From Flavobacteriales bacterium (lineage in GTDB: Bacteria; Bacteroidota; Bacteroidia; Flavobacteriales_G; Salibacteraceae), in the NCBI GenBank assembly GCA_013204105.1, contig JABMOM010000020.1:1-64000 (forward strand): DNA of 64,000 nucleotides, read 5' to 3'. The notes beneath the pieces are model-generated. The model was not told the DNA's origin. It was given only the letters and a program-made list of their open reading frames with translations, and did no database searches. The position numbers were made by a program, and so were the translations under genes. Position 1 is the stretch's first letter. Each line of letters opens with the position of its first letter. Below, piece after piece: positions 25,720-34,632 of this stretch.

Positions 25720-26295
25720 TCACTGACGGGTAAACGTCGCTGTGCAAGAAACCGTTCCGATGGATGAATCATCCAAGGTATAATCGATCACCAATTCTGA
25801 ACCATCTGCACTCAATGTGCCAGAGCCAGTCATCGTAAAGCCATCCTCAGGCTCCTGAGCTGGAATGGTGATCTTATTTCCATCTACCTCAGCGATCACT
25901 GGATTCTGCCAGTCACCACGATAGAGGTATGAGATTTCGATCTTGTACACGTTGCCAGCAGTGGTCTTGATCGTAGAACCGTAGGTATAGTTCTGATCGC
26001 ATTCTTCGTCGACATCGTATGCGCCGTAAAATTTAACGCGCTCTTCGATCTTACAAGCGTCTCCCTCGTAATAATCATCGCACCCACACGCCCCGTTTCC
26101 GAAGGTGCCATTCACGCATTCTGTTTCGCAAAGGTCTCCAAAGAAGTTTTCAGGACAGTCACACACGCCTTCTTCGTCGCAAACGCCGCCGTTCTCGCAA
26201 ATCACATCCTTACAAGGATCTTTGCACGAATTGATAAAGAGAAGCCCAGCAAAAGCCATCACAAGGCCAAGGAAATTCAGTGTTCGCATGTTCAT
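25720..26295 (-). CDS. EGF-like lipoprotein, paralogue 2
   Basis: A 191-aa lipoprotein with lipobox LFINSC and EGF-like Cys-rich modules (CENGGVCDEEGVCDCPENFFG, described here by its pattern C-x5-C-x5-C-x-C) followed by a second smaller Cys group (FGNGACGCDDYYEGDAC). The C-terminal domain starts RVKFYGAYDVDEEC and ends VSCTATFTRQ, aligning with paralogues 1 and 3 over about 110 residues. Such short secreted proteins are common in marine Bacteroidota, but I know of no assigned function. It starts 20 nt after paralogue 3 and is likely co-transcribed with it; a terminator follows. Confidence 0.8.
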   Translation of the reverse strand: MNMRTLNFLGLVMAFAGLLFINSCKDPCKDVICENGGVCDEEGVCDCPENFFGDLCETECVNGTFGNGACGCDDYYEGDACKIEERVKFYGAYDVDEECDQNYTYGSTIKTTAGNVYKIEISYLYRGDWQNPVIAEVDGNKITIPAQEPEDGFTMTGSGTLSADGSELVIDYTLDDSSIGTVSCTATFTRQ

Positions 26296-26315
26296 TGTAT
26301 AATCGTTTTAGGGGA

Positions 26316-27011
26316 TCAGTTTCGGTTGAAATTCAGTGAGCACAAGATAGCGTTGTTGTCAAACACGCGCTTGATAGTGATGTTGAAATTTCCACCATTG
26401 AGGGTAGCAGGTGCGGTAGACTCCACAGAGAACTTCGTTCCATTGGCATCCTTCACGTTCTGCTTTGGAATTTCGAGTTGATTGTCATCATTGATGATTC
26501 CATAACCCTTCGTATCACCAGCAGTAGTAAGGTTGGTAACGCTCACGTAATTCGCGGCATACGAACTATCTGGATCTGGATGTACCATGGCTGAAATGGT
26601 AGAAGCGACGTCTTGTCCATTGCAATCCGAAGGAACATTGTAGCTGGCAATCCAGTCAAGGCGCAATTCAGTGCCACAACTCTCACCGGTAAAGCCAGGG
26701 TAGCAAACACATTCGCCACTGCTCTTCTTGTAGGTACCTTCTTCACAAAAGGTCTCACAGCTAGGGCCGAAATAATCTTTTTCGCAATCACACTTACCGT
26801 CATCACATACCCCACCGTTGAGGCAGTTCACGTTATCGGTGATGCATTTATCTTCAATCTGACAACTATCACCAGAGAAACCGGCTAGGCAAACGCAGGT
26901 GCCATCTTCACAGGTGCCATCGTTGCTACACTCGACATCCTTACACTTGTTACAACTTGCCAACGCTAGGACGAATGCGAGGGCTGAAAAAAGGAATAGA
27001 AATCTTTTCAT
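26316..27011 (-). CDS. EGF-like lipoprotein, paralogue 3
   Basis: A 231-aa lipoprotein (lipobox ALASC) with three EGF-like modules, the most of the three paralogues: CSNDGTCEDGTCVCLAGFSG, then CLNGGVCDDGKCDCEKDYFG and GECVCYPGFTGESC. The C-terminal domain begins RLDWIASYNVPSDC and ends LCSLNFNRN. It is the promoter-proximal gene of the pair 26316-27011/25720-26295 and is divergent from the E1 dehydrogenase gene, with 144 nt between. Function unknown. Confidence 0.8.
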   Translation of the reverse strand: MKRFLFLFSALAFVLALASCNKCKDVECSNDGTCEDGTCVCLAGFSGDSCQIEDKCITDNVNCLNGGVCDDGKCDCEKDYFGPSCETFCEEGTYKKSSGECVCYPGFTGESCGTELRLDWIASYNVPSDCNGQDVASTISAMVHPDPDSSYAANYVSVTNLTTAGDTKGYGIINDDNQLEIPKQNVKDANGTKFSVESTAPATLNGGNFNITIKRVFDNNAILCSLNFNRN

Positions 27012-27129
27012 TATAGAATATGGTTAGAGGTTTTGAGTACTTGGACGGGAATGTATCCATAAGGCAGCATTATGGTGAAGTCTTTTACGACCAATCATCG
27101 AATTTCTTAGACAAGCGTATGTGGATGGC

Positions 27130-27137
27130 TACATTTG
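27130..27137 (+). promoter_or_regulatory. Candidate -7 element for the E1 dehydrogenase gene
   Basis: TACATTTG (TAnnTTTG) lies 18 nt before ATG 27156; the upstream -33 element is unclear. It overlaps the longer frame that would start at 27135 and so supports ATG 27156. Confidence 0.38.
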
Positions 27138-27155
27138 ACTTCTCATTTTCACTGC

Positions 27156-29132
27156 ATGAAATTCAACCGAGGTTCCCTTTCTGATGAAACCCTCATCACC
27201 ATCTACCGAAAGCTCCTTTTGCCGAGACAAATAGAGGAAAAGATGTTGATCTACCTCCGTCAGGGCAAAATCTCCAAATGGTTCAGTGGTTATGGACAGG
27301 AGGCGATCAGTGTGGGTTGCGCCTACGGTCTCGATCCAGATGCATTCATGTTGACCATGCATCGAAACCTTGGGGTATTTACCACAAGAGATGTACCCTT
27401 GGAAAGACTATTTGCCCAATTTCAAGGAAAAGCCGAAGGGTTTACACAGGGACGTGACAGAAGTTTTCACTTTGGGTCGATCGAGCATCGCATTGTGGGG
27501 ATGATCTCTCATCTTGGCCCTCAGCTGGGCATTGCGGACGGAATAGCATTGGCCCAAAAGATGGATCAAACAGGCAATCCTACCTTGGTTTTTACGGGTG
27601 ACGGAGGTGCCAGCGAAGGCGATTTTCATGAGGCTTTAAACGTCGCCGCTGTGTGGGACCTACCCGTAATCTTTGTCGTAGAGAACAACCAATGGGGCTT
27701 GAGTACGCCGAGCAATGAGCAGTTCAAGTGCAAGCAATTCATCGACAAAGGCATTGGCTACGGCATGGAGGCCCTTCAAGTAGATGGCAACAACGTCCTT
27801 GAAGTCATTGATGCCATTCAAGGTTTAGGGAGTTCGATGAAGGAGAACCCGCGCCCCGTGCTGTTGGAGTGCATCACTTTTCGGATGCGTGGGCACGAAG
27901 AGGCCAGCGGCACCAAATATTATCCTGAAGGATTACAGGCAGAATGGGCGAGCAAGGATCCTTTGGAAACTTACGAGGCTTATTTGATCGCTTCAGGAGT
28001 TTTGAAGGAAGAACAAGCCAAGGCATGGAAGGAGGAGTTGAAAGTGTCGATCGGAAAGGCTTTTGAAACAGCGATGTCCTATCCGATCATTTCGGCGGAT
28101 CTTGAGAAAGAAGTGCAAGATCTATTCGCACCAGGCGACACCGAAGGAGTGGCACCGAATGGAAGCCTAAAGGACATGCGATTTATCGACGCCATTGCGG
28201 ATGGATTGAACGAGGCCATGAAGAAGCATCCTGAACTCGTGCTGATGGGACAGGACATTGCCGACTACGGCGGCGTCTTCAAAGCAACAGAAGGCTTGAT
28301 GGACCGCTATGGAAAAGACCGCGTCAGAAATACTCCCCTGTGTGAATCAGCCATTCTCGGAGCAGGCTTAGGCCTAAGCATTTGCGGGAAAAAGGCGATG
28401 GTAGAAATGCAATTTTCAGATTTTGTCACCAGTGGCTTCAATCAGATCGTGAATAATTTGGCCAAAATCCATTGGCGCTGGGGGCAGCGAGCGGATGTGG
28501 TGGTGCGCATGCCGACAGGGGCAGGTGTGGGAGCGGGCCCATTTCATTCCCAATCTACCGAGGCCTGGTTCTTTCACACGCCTGGATTGAAGATCGTTTA
28601 CCCGTCTACCCCTGAAGATGCCAAAGGCCTCCTGCTTGCGGCCTTCCAGGACCCAAACCCCGTCATGTTCTTCGAGCACAAGTTCTTGTATAGAAGTCTT
28701 ACTGGTGCCGTACCGGAGGGTTATTATACGACCGAGATTGGCAAGGCTAAGCACGTGCAAGATGGCGATGATGCCTCCATCATCACCTACGGTCTAGGAG
28801 TGCAATGGGCCAAGCATATTCAGGAAGAATTTCCGAATCATTCCTTTGACATCATTGACCTGAGAACTTTAGCTCCCCTCGACATGGAGGCTGTTGTTAG
28901 GTCGGTTCAGCGAACCGGAAAGGTGTTGGTGCTACACGAGGACTCCTTGACCGGAGGAATAGGTGCTGAAATAGCTGCTAGAATCAATGAATCATGCTTT
29001 GAGTTTTTAGACGCTCCAGTTGTGCGCTGCGCCAGCCTGGATACCCCGGTGCCTTTTGCGGGTGTTTTGGAAGAACAGTTTCTGGCCATTAATACGCTGG
29101 GAGAGAAGCTCCGTGAGCTGTTGGATTATTAA
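27156..29132 (+). CDS. Fused E1 alpha/beta 2-oxoacid dehydrogenase (branched-chain or pyruvate type)
   Basis: A 658-aa thiamine-diphosphate enzyme in which the alpha subunit (about residues 1-335) is fused to the beta subunit (about 340-658). The ThDP-binding signature is GDGGASEGDFHEALN...VENNQWG (GDG to NN). The beta half opens MRFIDAIADGLNEAMKKHPELVLMGQD and contains the conserved GAGVGAGPFHSQSTEAWF and FFEHKFLYR. It decarboxylates a 2-oxoacid onto a lipoylated E2; which substrate (branched-chain, pyruvate) cannot be told, although similar fused forms are usually called 2-oxoisovalerate dehydrogenase. No E2/E3 genes lie nearby. The DUF4920 gene follows after 19 nt. Confidence 0.92.
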   Translation: MKFNRGSLSDETLITIYRKLLLPRQIEEKMLIYLRQGKISKWFSGYGQEAISVGCAYGLDPDAFMLTMHRNLGVFTTRDVPLERLFAQFQGKAEGFTQGRDRSFHFGSIEHRIVGMISHLGPQLGIADGIALAQKMDQTGNPTLVFTGDGGASEGDFHEALNVAAVWDLPVIFVVENNQWGLSTPSNEQFKCKQFIDKGIGYGMEALQVDGNNVLEVIDAIQGLGSSMKENPRPVLLECITFRMRGHEEASGTKYYPEGLQAEWASKDPLETYEAYLIASGVLKEEQAKAWKEELKVSIGKAFETAMSYPIISADLEKEVQDLFAPGDTEGVAPNGSLKDMRFIDAIADGLNEAMKKHPELVLMGQDIADYGGVFKATEGLMDRYGKDRVRNTPLCESAILGAGLGLSICGKKAMVEMQFSDFVTSGFNQIVNNLAKIHWRWGQRADVVVRMPTGAGVGAGPFHSQSTEAWFFHTPGLKIVYPSTPEDAKGLLLAAFQDPNPVMFFEHKFLYRSLTGAVPEGYYTTEIGKAKHVQDGDDASIITYGLGVQWAKHIQEEFPNHSFDIIDLRTLAPLDMEAVVRSVQRTGKVLVLHEDSLTGGIGAEIAARINESCFEFLDAPVVRCASLDTPVPFAGVLEEQFLAINTLGEKLRELLDY

Positions 29133-29151
29133 CTTCGTCAAACCAAGTAAA

Positions 29152-29757
29152 ATGAAAAAAATGAAGAAATTACTATTCGTACCCGCGCTGATGTTTGCCC
29201 TTGTCGCTTGCCAAAGCGGCGCAGAGAAATCTGGAGCAGAAAGCACTGATACTACAGCTGCAGTGCAAGAAGAAGTGCCGATTTTGGCGCTAGCGTATTT
29301 CGGATCTGAGATCACTGATGAAGGAGCGATCGAAGTGAACGAGGCACCTGTTCAATTGGGAGAAATGGATTCCGTCGATCTCAAAGTAGTCGGTAGAATT
29401 GAAAAAGTTTGCCAAGTAAAAGGATGTTGGATGACCATGGGTTATGGCGAAGGAGAGAGCATGCACGTCTCGTTTCGCGATTATGGATTTTTCGTTCCGA
29501 AAAACATCGACGGCAAAGACGCGGTGATTGATGGGACACTCTACATGGAAACCACTAGTATAGAAGACTTGAAGCACTACGCTGAAGATGAAGGCTTGAC
29601 AGAAGATGAGATCGCGATGATCACCGAGCCGGAAACGCGTTTAACCTTTGTGGCAGATGGCGTAATCGTGAAGGATTACAACGTTGAGGTAGGTTCCGCA
29701 GATGAGGACGAGCAGAACATTGAGGAAGAAGAGCATGATCACTCCGATCACGACTGA
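29152..29757 (+). CDS. DUF4920-containing lipoprotein
   Basis: A 201-aa lipoprotein: MKKMKKLLFVPALMFALVAC gives a lipobox, and a Ser/Thr/Glu-rich linker leads to a DUF4920 domain with KVVGRIEKVCQVKGCWMTMG (two Cys spaced by four), FFVPKNIDGKDAVIDG, and YAEDEGLTEDEIAMI. The C-terminal tail is acidic and ends HDHSDHD, a possible metal-binding tail. DUF4920 proteins are exported in Bacteroidota and of unknown function. ATG 29152 or 29161 would serve as start; upstream residues of the longer frame are antisense to nothing meaningful and overlap the E1 stop. Confidence 0.85.
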   Translation: MKKMKKLLFVPALMFALVACQSGAEKSGAESTDTTAAVQEEVPILALAYFGSEITDEGAIEVNEAPVQLGEMDSVDLKVVGRIEKVCQVKGCWMTMGYGEGESMHVSFRDYGFFVPKNIDGKDAVIDGTLYMETTSIEDLKHYAEDEGLTEDEIAMITEPETRLTFVADGVIVKDYNVEVGSADEDEQNIEEEEHDHSDHD

Positions 29758-29768
29758 AAAACATCAAA

Positions 29769-31064
29769 TCATTTAACAGAAGCCTCGCCATCGCGGGGCT
29801 TTTGTTTTATCACCAATCGCAAGCTTTGATCGTAAGTGAAGTAATTCACCGTCCATTCTAAGAAAATGAAGAACTTGTTCTTCACCCCGAGGATCGACAT
29901 CAAGTGGATGAACAGCCAGAACACCCACGCCACGAATCCTTGAAACTTTATGTAGGGTAAGTCCACGACGGCCTTGTTTCGTCCTATGGTCGCCATTGAT
30001 CCGAGGTCTTTGTAGTGAAAGGGCTTCATCTTCTTCCCCTTTAGCTGGCTCAGCAGATTGACATAGAGTTGGTCAGCTTGTTGAATGGCCACCTGCGCCA
30101 CTTGAGGGTGACCTTTCGTAAAGTTTCCTTCTTCCATGATGGCCACATCGCCGATCACAAAGACATTGTCTGACCCCAGCATCTTATTGGTGCTATCTAC
30201 CTTGACCCTTCCATTGGCGATGATCAGTTCTTCAGGAATGCCTTCCAACACGTTGCCTTTGATGCCCGCCGCCCAAATGAGGCTGTTGGTGATAAATGTT
30301 CTACCGTCCTTTGTAGTGACGGTATGTCCGTCGTACGATTCAACGAGCGTATTCACTTCCACCTTGACGCCCATTGACCTGAGAAAGTCTTCAGATCGCT
30401 TCGAGGCGTCTTTACTCATGGGGCCCAACAGTCGAGGAGACGCTTCGATCAAGTGGATCTCCATGGTATCGAAATCCAATTCAGGATAGTCTTTGGGAAG
30501 GACAAAGGATCGCATTTCTGCTAAAGCACCAGAAACTTCGGTACCAGTGGGTCCGCCGCCAACGACCACAACGTTCATCAATGCGGCCCTTTCCTCGTCT
30601 GAATCCGCCACAAGCGCCGCTTCCATGCACTCGAGGATGCGATTGCGCAGGTAGAGCGACTCTTGCACCGACTTCATTGGTAGCGCGTGGGCTTCAATCT
30701 GCTTGTTGTTGAAATAGTTGGTGTCTGCGCCCGTCGCAATCACCAACTTGTCATAAGAAATAGAGCCGATGCTGGTGTGAATGCTATTTGATAGGGTGTC
30801 AATGCGATCAACTTCCGCCACGCGGAAGTGCACGTTGTGGGCTTTGTGAAAGACCTTCCGTATCGGAAATGCTATAGAGCTGGGTGCCAGTCCCGCGGTT
30901 GCCACCTGATAGAAGAGGGGTTGGAATTGATGAAAGTTGTTCTTGTCGATCAACACCACCTGCACCGGCTTGTTTGCCAACTTACGCGCCAGACGCAGCC
31001 CAGCAAAGCCAGCGCCTAAAATGACGATGCGGGGAGATTGGCTGGAAGGTAAATGACTAGACAT
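29769..31064 (-). CDS. Type II NADH:quinone oxidoreductase (NDH-2-like)
   Basis: A 431-aa FAD-dependent NAD(P)H dehydrogenase of the NDH-2 family. FAD motif RIVILGAGFAGLRLARKL at the N terminus and NADH motif VVVVGGGPTGTEVSGALAEM in the middle; DNVFVIGDVA is the second FAD contact. The C-terminal hydrophobic stretch (VAWVFWLFIHLMSILG and following) is the membrane anchor used to deliver electrons to quinone. ATG 31064 is chosen because the longer frame to 31091 runs through the terminator of the next gene. Single gene; electron entry to the respiratory chain without proton pumping is the family role. Confidence 0.92.
   Translation of the reverse strand: MSSHLPSSQSPRIVILGAGFAGLRLARKLANKPVQVVLIDKNNFHQFQPLFYQVATAGLAPSSIAFPIRKVFHKAHNVHFRVAEVDRIDTLSNSIHTSIGSISYDKLVIATGADTNYFNNKQIEAHALPMKSVQESLYLRNRILECMEAALVADSDEERAALMNVVVVGGGPTGTEVSGALAEMRSFVLPKDYPELDFDTMEIHLIEASPRLLGPMSKDASKRSEDFLRSMGVKVEVNTLVESYDGHTVTTKDGRTFITNSLIWAAGIKGNVLEGIPEELIIANGRVKVDSTNKMLGSDNVFVIGDVAIMEEGNFTKGHPQVAQVAIQQADQLYVNLLSQLKGKKMKPFHYKDLGSMATIGRNKAVVDLPYIKFQGFVAWVFWLFIHLMSILGVKNKFFIFLEWTVNYFTYDQSLRLVIKQKPRDGEASVK
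29780..29809 (+). terminator. Rho-independent terminator after the DUF4920 gene
   Basis: Stem AAGCCTCGC (29780-29788), loop catc, GCGGGGCTT (29793-29801), with one G-T pair, then a T-rich tail. It overlaps the last codons of the convergent NDH-2 gene. Confidence 0.75.
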
Positions 31065-31094
31065 AAAAAATGCTTCCGCAAAGGGAAGCATTTC
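31065..31094 (-). terminator. Rho-independent terminator of the T9SS protein gene
   Basis: On the minus strand AAATGCTTCC-ctttg-CGGAAGCATTT (approximately; 9-bp stem) is followed by TTTTTT. It lies 30 nt after the stop at 31124 and directly abuts ATG 31064. Confidence 0.85.
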
Positions 31095-31123
31095 TTTAGG
31101 TCAATGGCAAGGTTTGGAAGGAT

Positions 31124-33049
31124 TTATCGACTCACCACAATAGGCTTGACGATGAACCCATCATTCGTGCGAATCAAGAGATTATAACGACCTGTTTCAA
31201 TCCCATCCAGTGGAAGAACTGTCTCACCACCTTTCCACGTTCGAATCATACGACCACTCATGTCAAGCATGTCCAGTTGTTCGATGGAGTCAAATTGACC
31301 GTCGATGTAAATTTCACGATTGGCTGGATTCGGGAATACCCTCACCCGAACAGATCCAATCTCCGTTACGCTCGTCACGGTGCCTACATTGTTGGAAATG
31401 ACCTTCTCGCATCCATTGGCATCGGTGATGGTAACGGAATAAGGACCACTGCAAAGGCCGAGTGCTTCATTGCCGTTGAGTCCGCTATCATGCGACCAAG
31501 TGTAGGTGTAGGGTGCTGTTCCACCGGAAACGGTCAGTGTAATCATCCCATCGCAGAATCCTTCGTTTGCTGAGTCGCTGGCGACGTCAACCGAAGTACT
31601 ATCCGGTTCTGTAAGCTCGTACGTCGCAATGTCTGTACAACCTGCACTATCTGTCATGGTAACTGAGTAGCTCCCAGCGGTGAGTCCAGTAATCGTGCCT
31701 CCCGAAAATCCGGTAGACCAATCGAAGACCCATGGAATGGTTCCCTGTCCCGCCGTGACGGTGATCGAACCGTTTGAGTCACCGTAGCAGCTCACATCAG
31801 TGATGATGGTAGCGTTCTCGTTGATCTCGGCAAATGTCTCGCCGATTGTTTCGCTGAACACCTCCGTGCACCCAGAAGAGTCCATTACGGTGACACTGTA
31901 GGTGCCAGCACTTAGGCCAGAGATGATCGCCGACGTACTACCGGTATTCCACGAGAATGAGTAAGGACCATTGCCAGTAAGCATGTTGATTTGCATGAAC
32001 CCATTAGACTGGCCGCAGTTTTCGTCTTGTTGGGTGAAGACACCGACCAAGCCGGACCCCCCTGAAATGACTTCGCCGGAGTCCGTCGCGAGACAGCCAT
32101 TGGCGTCGGTAACGGTAACCGTATAAACCCCGATAAATGCATTGGTGATCACACTATCCGTGCTTCCCGTGTTCCATAGGAAAGAGTAAGGAGCAGTTCC
32201 GCCTGAAGGTTGAACGCTGATTTCTCCGTCTCCAGCTACGCAAGAAGTTCCTGTTATAGTGAAGGCCAAAAGCATAGGATCGGGGGAAAATACGATGGCT
32301 TCTAATTCCTCTTCGTTTCCGCTAACATCTTCAATGGTAACGGTGTAGGTGCCTGCGCATAATCCACTGATGGATGCCGTAGTGTCGCTGTTAGACCATG
32401 TGTAGCTGTAGGGACTGCCTTCTCCTCCCGTAACGTTGGAAAGGCTAATGGCGCCATCGCAATCGCCGTCACAAGAGACAGATGTGGTGTCCACACTTGC
32501 TGTGATGGGTTGAATGGGGTAAATGGTTGTGCTGCCTGTGTAAATATAGTCTCCAGAATTTCCAGAGGCTCCATTCGCCGCATTCCCTGCGTAATAAAAG
32601 GTGAGCGTATCTGCGTAGCTGGGCGCTGTCCATGTGAAGCTCCAAGTTCCAGACGAATTATAGGTTGAATTGTGTCGGATATAAGAACGACTAGAAATGG
32701 TTGTAGCGGAAGAGCCAGTGCTAGCTGAGTAAGTACCTCCGTTCGCGTTGTTGTCACGCAAAACGCCAGCCATGAATCCATAGCGCGCTGGGCTAGGCGA
32801 GGATTGACTAACATTCATTGACACGGAGTAGGTGGCGCCGGGATAGTAGTTGGCTGGGACGGACATGCTCACGGAACCAGACCCTGCATTGAGGGAATAG
32901 GTGTTGTGGCAGCCGTTTTGACAAGTCGCACTGCTTAGTGGGCTTCCTGTTAGGTCTGAAGTGAATCCACCGCCGGAATAGCTATTCAGGGCAACAGCCC
33001 CAATGATTGCGCATGCGGTGAAAGTAAGTCGGAGTAGAATTTTTTCCAT
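31124..33049 (-). CDS. T9SS-exported protein with choice-of-anchor-V and SprB-like repeats
   Basis: A 641-aa protein with a signal peptide and an N-terminal domain (about residues 20-175) of the choice-of-anchor V/Reeler-like type, carrying CQNGCHNTYS. Five or so ~75-residue repeats follow, each like the SprB adhesin repeat: SCDGDCDGAI, YTWSNSDTTA, AGTYTVTIEDV, and equivalents such as WNTGSTDSVITNAFIGVYTV. The C terminus (VRVFPNPANREIYIDGQ to FIVKPIVVSR) is a type A type IX secretion sorting domain. It should be exported through the T9SS and attached to the cell surface or released. Single gene with its own terminator. Confidence 0.85.
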   Translation of the reverse strand: MEKILLRLTFTACAIIGAVALNSYSGGGFTSDLTGSPLSSATCQNGCHNTYSLNAGSGSVSMSVPANYYPGATYSVSMNVSQSSPSPARYGFMAGVLRDNNANGGTYSASTGSSATTISSRSYIRHNSTYNSSGTWSFTWTAPSYADTLTFYYAGNAANGASGNSGDYIYTGSTTIYPIQPITASVDTTSVSCDGDCDGAISLSNVTGGEGSPYSYTWSNSDTTASISGLCAGTYTVTIEDVSGNEEELEAIVFSPDPMLLAFTITGTSCVAGDGEISVQPSGGTAPYSFLWNTGSTDSVITNAFIGVYTVTVTDANGCLATDSGEVISGGSGLVGVFTQQDENCGQSNGFMQINMLTGNGPYSFSWNTGSTSAIISGLSAGTYSVTVMDSSGCTEVFSETIGETFAEINENATIITDVSCYGDSNGSITVTAGQGTIPWVFDWSTGFSGGTITGLTAGSYSVTMTDSAGCTDIATYELTEPDSTSVDVASDSANEGFCDGMITLTVSGGTAPYTYTWSHDSGLNGNEALGLCSGPYSVTITDANGCEKVISNNVGTVTSVTEIGSVRVRVFPNPANREIYIDGQFDSIEQLDMLDMSGRMIRTWKGGETVLPLDGIETGRYNLLIRTNDGFIVKPIVVSR

Positions 33050-33110
33050 AGGTCAGGTTTGGTGATGTAGCGTGTTAATTGTGTGTATGCACATTGAAGA
33101 CGGCCTTCCT

Positions 33111-34547
33111 TTATTCAGGTTGGGTGGGTATGTTTAATTTTTTTACACGGTAGTTCAGTGCTGATACCAGTATGGTCATTGCGGGACTGATCAAACAGAA
33201 GAAGCAGAATGGCCAATACACAGCAGTAGCCACACCCAACACGCCGGCTTGGGCCGCCCCGCAGGTGTTCCAGGGTACGAGCACCGAAGTGACCGTGCCG
33301 GCATCCTCTAAGGTTCTGCTCAAGTTGACGGGATCTAAACCGCGTTCTTCGTAGGCTTTTTGATACATTTTTCCGGGTACGACAATGGCCAGGTATTGAT
33401 CGCTTGCGGTGAGGTTCATAAAGATGGAACTAGCTGCAGTAGTACTTACTAATCCCGTTTGACCATGCGCCATACTCAGGAGTGCCCTAGAGATGGTTTC
33501 CAAACAACCGCTCTTTTCCATGATGCCCCCAAATACCATGGCACACATGATCAACCAGATCGTGCCGAGCATGCCGGACATTCCTCCTGCAGATAGGAGG
33601 TCGTTGAGCAAGGGGTTTGTGCTTGGAATTTGGAAGTCACTACCAAGCGCAGTTACTGCTGCTGCGTAAGTATTGGAAAACGTTCCTTGTGCCACAAGAC
33701 CTTCAATCATATCTCCTTGAAACACAAAGCCTGCAGCGATTCCTAGAACACTGCCGATTGCTAGAGCGGGCACGGCAGGCACTCGCTTTACGATGAGTCC
33801 GATCACCACAAGTGGAACGAGAAACAACAAAGGAGAGAGCGAAAACGTAGCTTCTAGTTGATCATTCACCGCCGCTACGTTCGCTATATCCATTTCCTTG
33901 TCAAAAGACAGGCCGATGATCAGGAAGATCAGCAGCGTCAAGAGAATGCTCGGAATGGTGGTAATGGTCATGTAGCGAATGTGCGAGAAGAGGTCGGTAC
34001 CCGCTACTGCTGGAGCCAAGTTGGTGGTATCGCTCAACGGAGACATCTTATCACCGAAGTAGGCCCCCGAAATAATCGCTCCAGCGGAGAGACCAACGTG
34101 GATGTCCATTGTTTTTCCTATGCCCAATAGCGCAATCCCAACGGTTGCGATGGTGCCCCAAGAGCTTCCAGTGGCCAAAGAGACTACTGCGCTGATGATG
34201 CATGCGGTGAAAAGGAAGTAATCAGGGTGGAGGATCTTGAGGCCGTAGATCATAACGGGCACAACGCCTCCGAACAACCAACTTCCTGCAAGGGCTCCGA
34301 TCATGAGCAACACGAGCAGGGCAGGGGTGGCCTGTTGAAGGTTTTCTATCACCCCATCCATCATCATCTTGAACGGTGTTTTAAGGATCAATCCAACGAT
34401 GCCTGCCACTCCACCCGCCGCGAGCAACGCGAGTTGGTTAGGGTAGGATAGTGCGTCGTCTCCAAATACTTGAACGTTGAGTGCCAATAGACCGATCAGG
34501 AAGAGCAGGGGCAAGAAAGCAAGAAGAAAGTTGGGCCGCGTTTGCAT
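33111..34547 (-). CDS. nhaC: NhaC-family sodium/proton antiporter
   Basis: A 478-aa integral membrane protein with about 12 hydrophobic segments. Family signatures of NhaC-type antiporters are SLATGSSWGTIATVGIALLG, GAIISGAYFGDKMSPLSDTTNLAPAVAGTDLFSHI (stretches of the sodium-binding region), and VPWNTCGAAQAGVLG near the C terminus. It exchanges Na+ (or K+) for H+ in the cytoplasmic membrane, which fits a marine or saline habitat; the exact ion is not decided by sequence. Single gene on the minus strand between the T9SS gene and the OmpA-TSP3 gene. Confidence 0.92.
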   Translation of the reverse strand: MQTRPNFLLAFLPLLFLIGLLALNVQVFGDDALSYPNQLALLAAGGVAGIVGLILKTPFKMMMDGVIENLQQATPALLVLLMIGALAGSWLFGGVVPVMIYGLKILHPDYFLFTACIISAVVSLATGSSWGTIATVGIALLGIGKTMDIHVGLSAGAIISGAYFGDKMSPLSDTTNLAPAVAGTDLFSHIRYMTITTIPSILLTLLIFLIIGLSFDKEMDIANVAAVNDQLEATFSLSPLLFLVPLVVIGLIVKRVPAVPALAIGSVLGIAAGFVFQGDMIEGLVAQGTFSNTYAAAVTALGSDFQIPSTNPLLNDLLSAGGMSGMLGTIWLIMCAMVFGGIMEKSGCLETISRALLSMAHGQTGLVSTTAASSIFMNLTASDQYLAIVVPGKMYQKAYEERGLDPVNLSRTLEDAGTVTSVLVPWNTCGAAQAGVLGVATAVYWPFCFFCLISPAMTILVSALNYRVKKLNIPTQPE

Positions 34548-34575
34548 CGAACGAATATGCGATTTTCAAGTAAGC

Positions 34576-34610
34576 AAAAAAAAAGCCCCTGTCAATGTTG
34601 ACAAGGGCTC
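34576..34610 (-). terminator. Rho-independent terminator of the OmpA-TSP3 gene
   Basis: On the minus strand AGCCCTTGTCAA-ca-TTGACAGGGGCT forms an 11-12-bp stem with one mismatch, followed by a run of nine T. It lies 22 nt after the OmpA gene stop. Confidence 0.85.
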
Positions 34611-34632
34611 ATTCGGATTCAAGTCTTTACTG

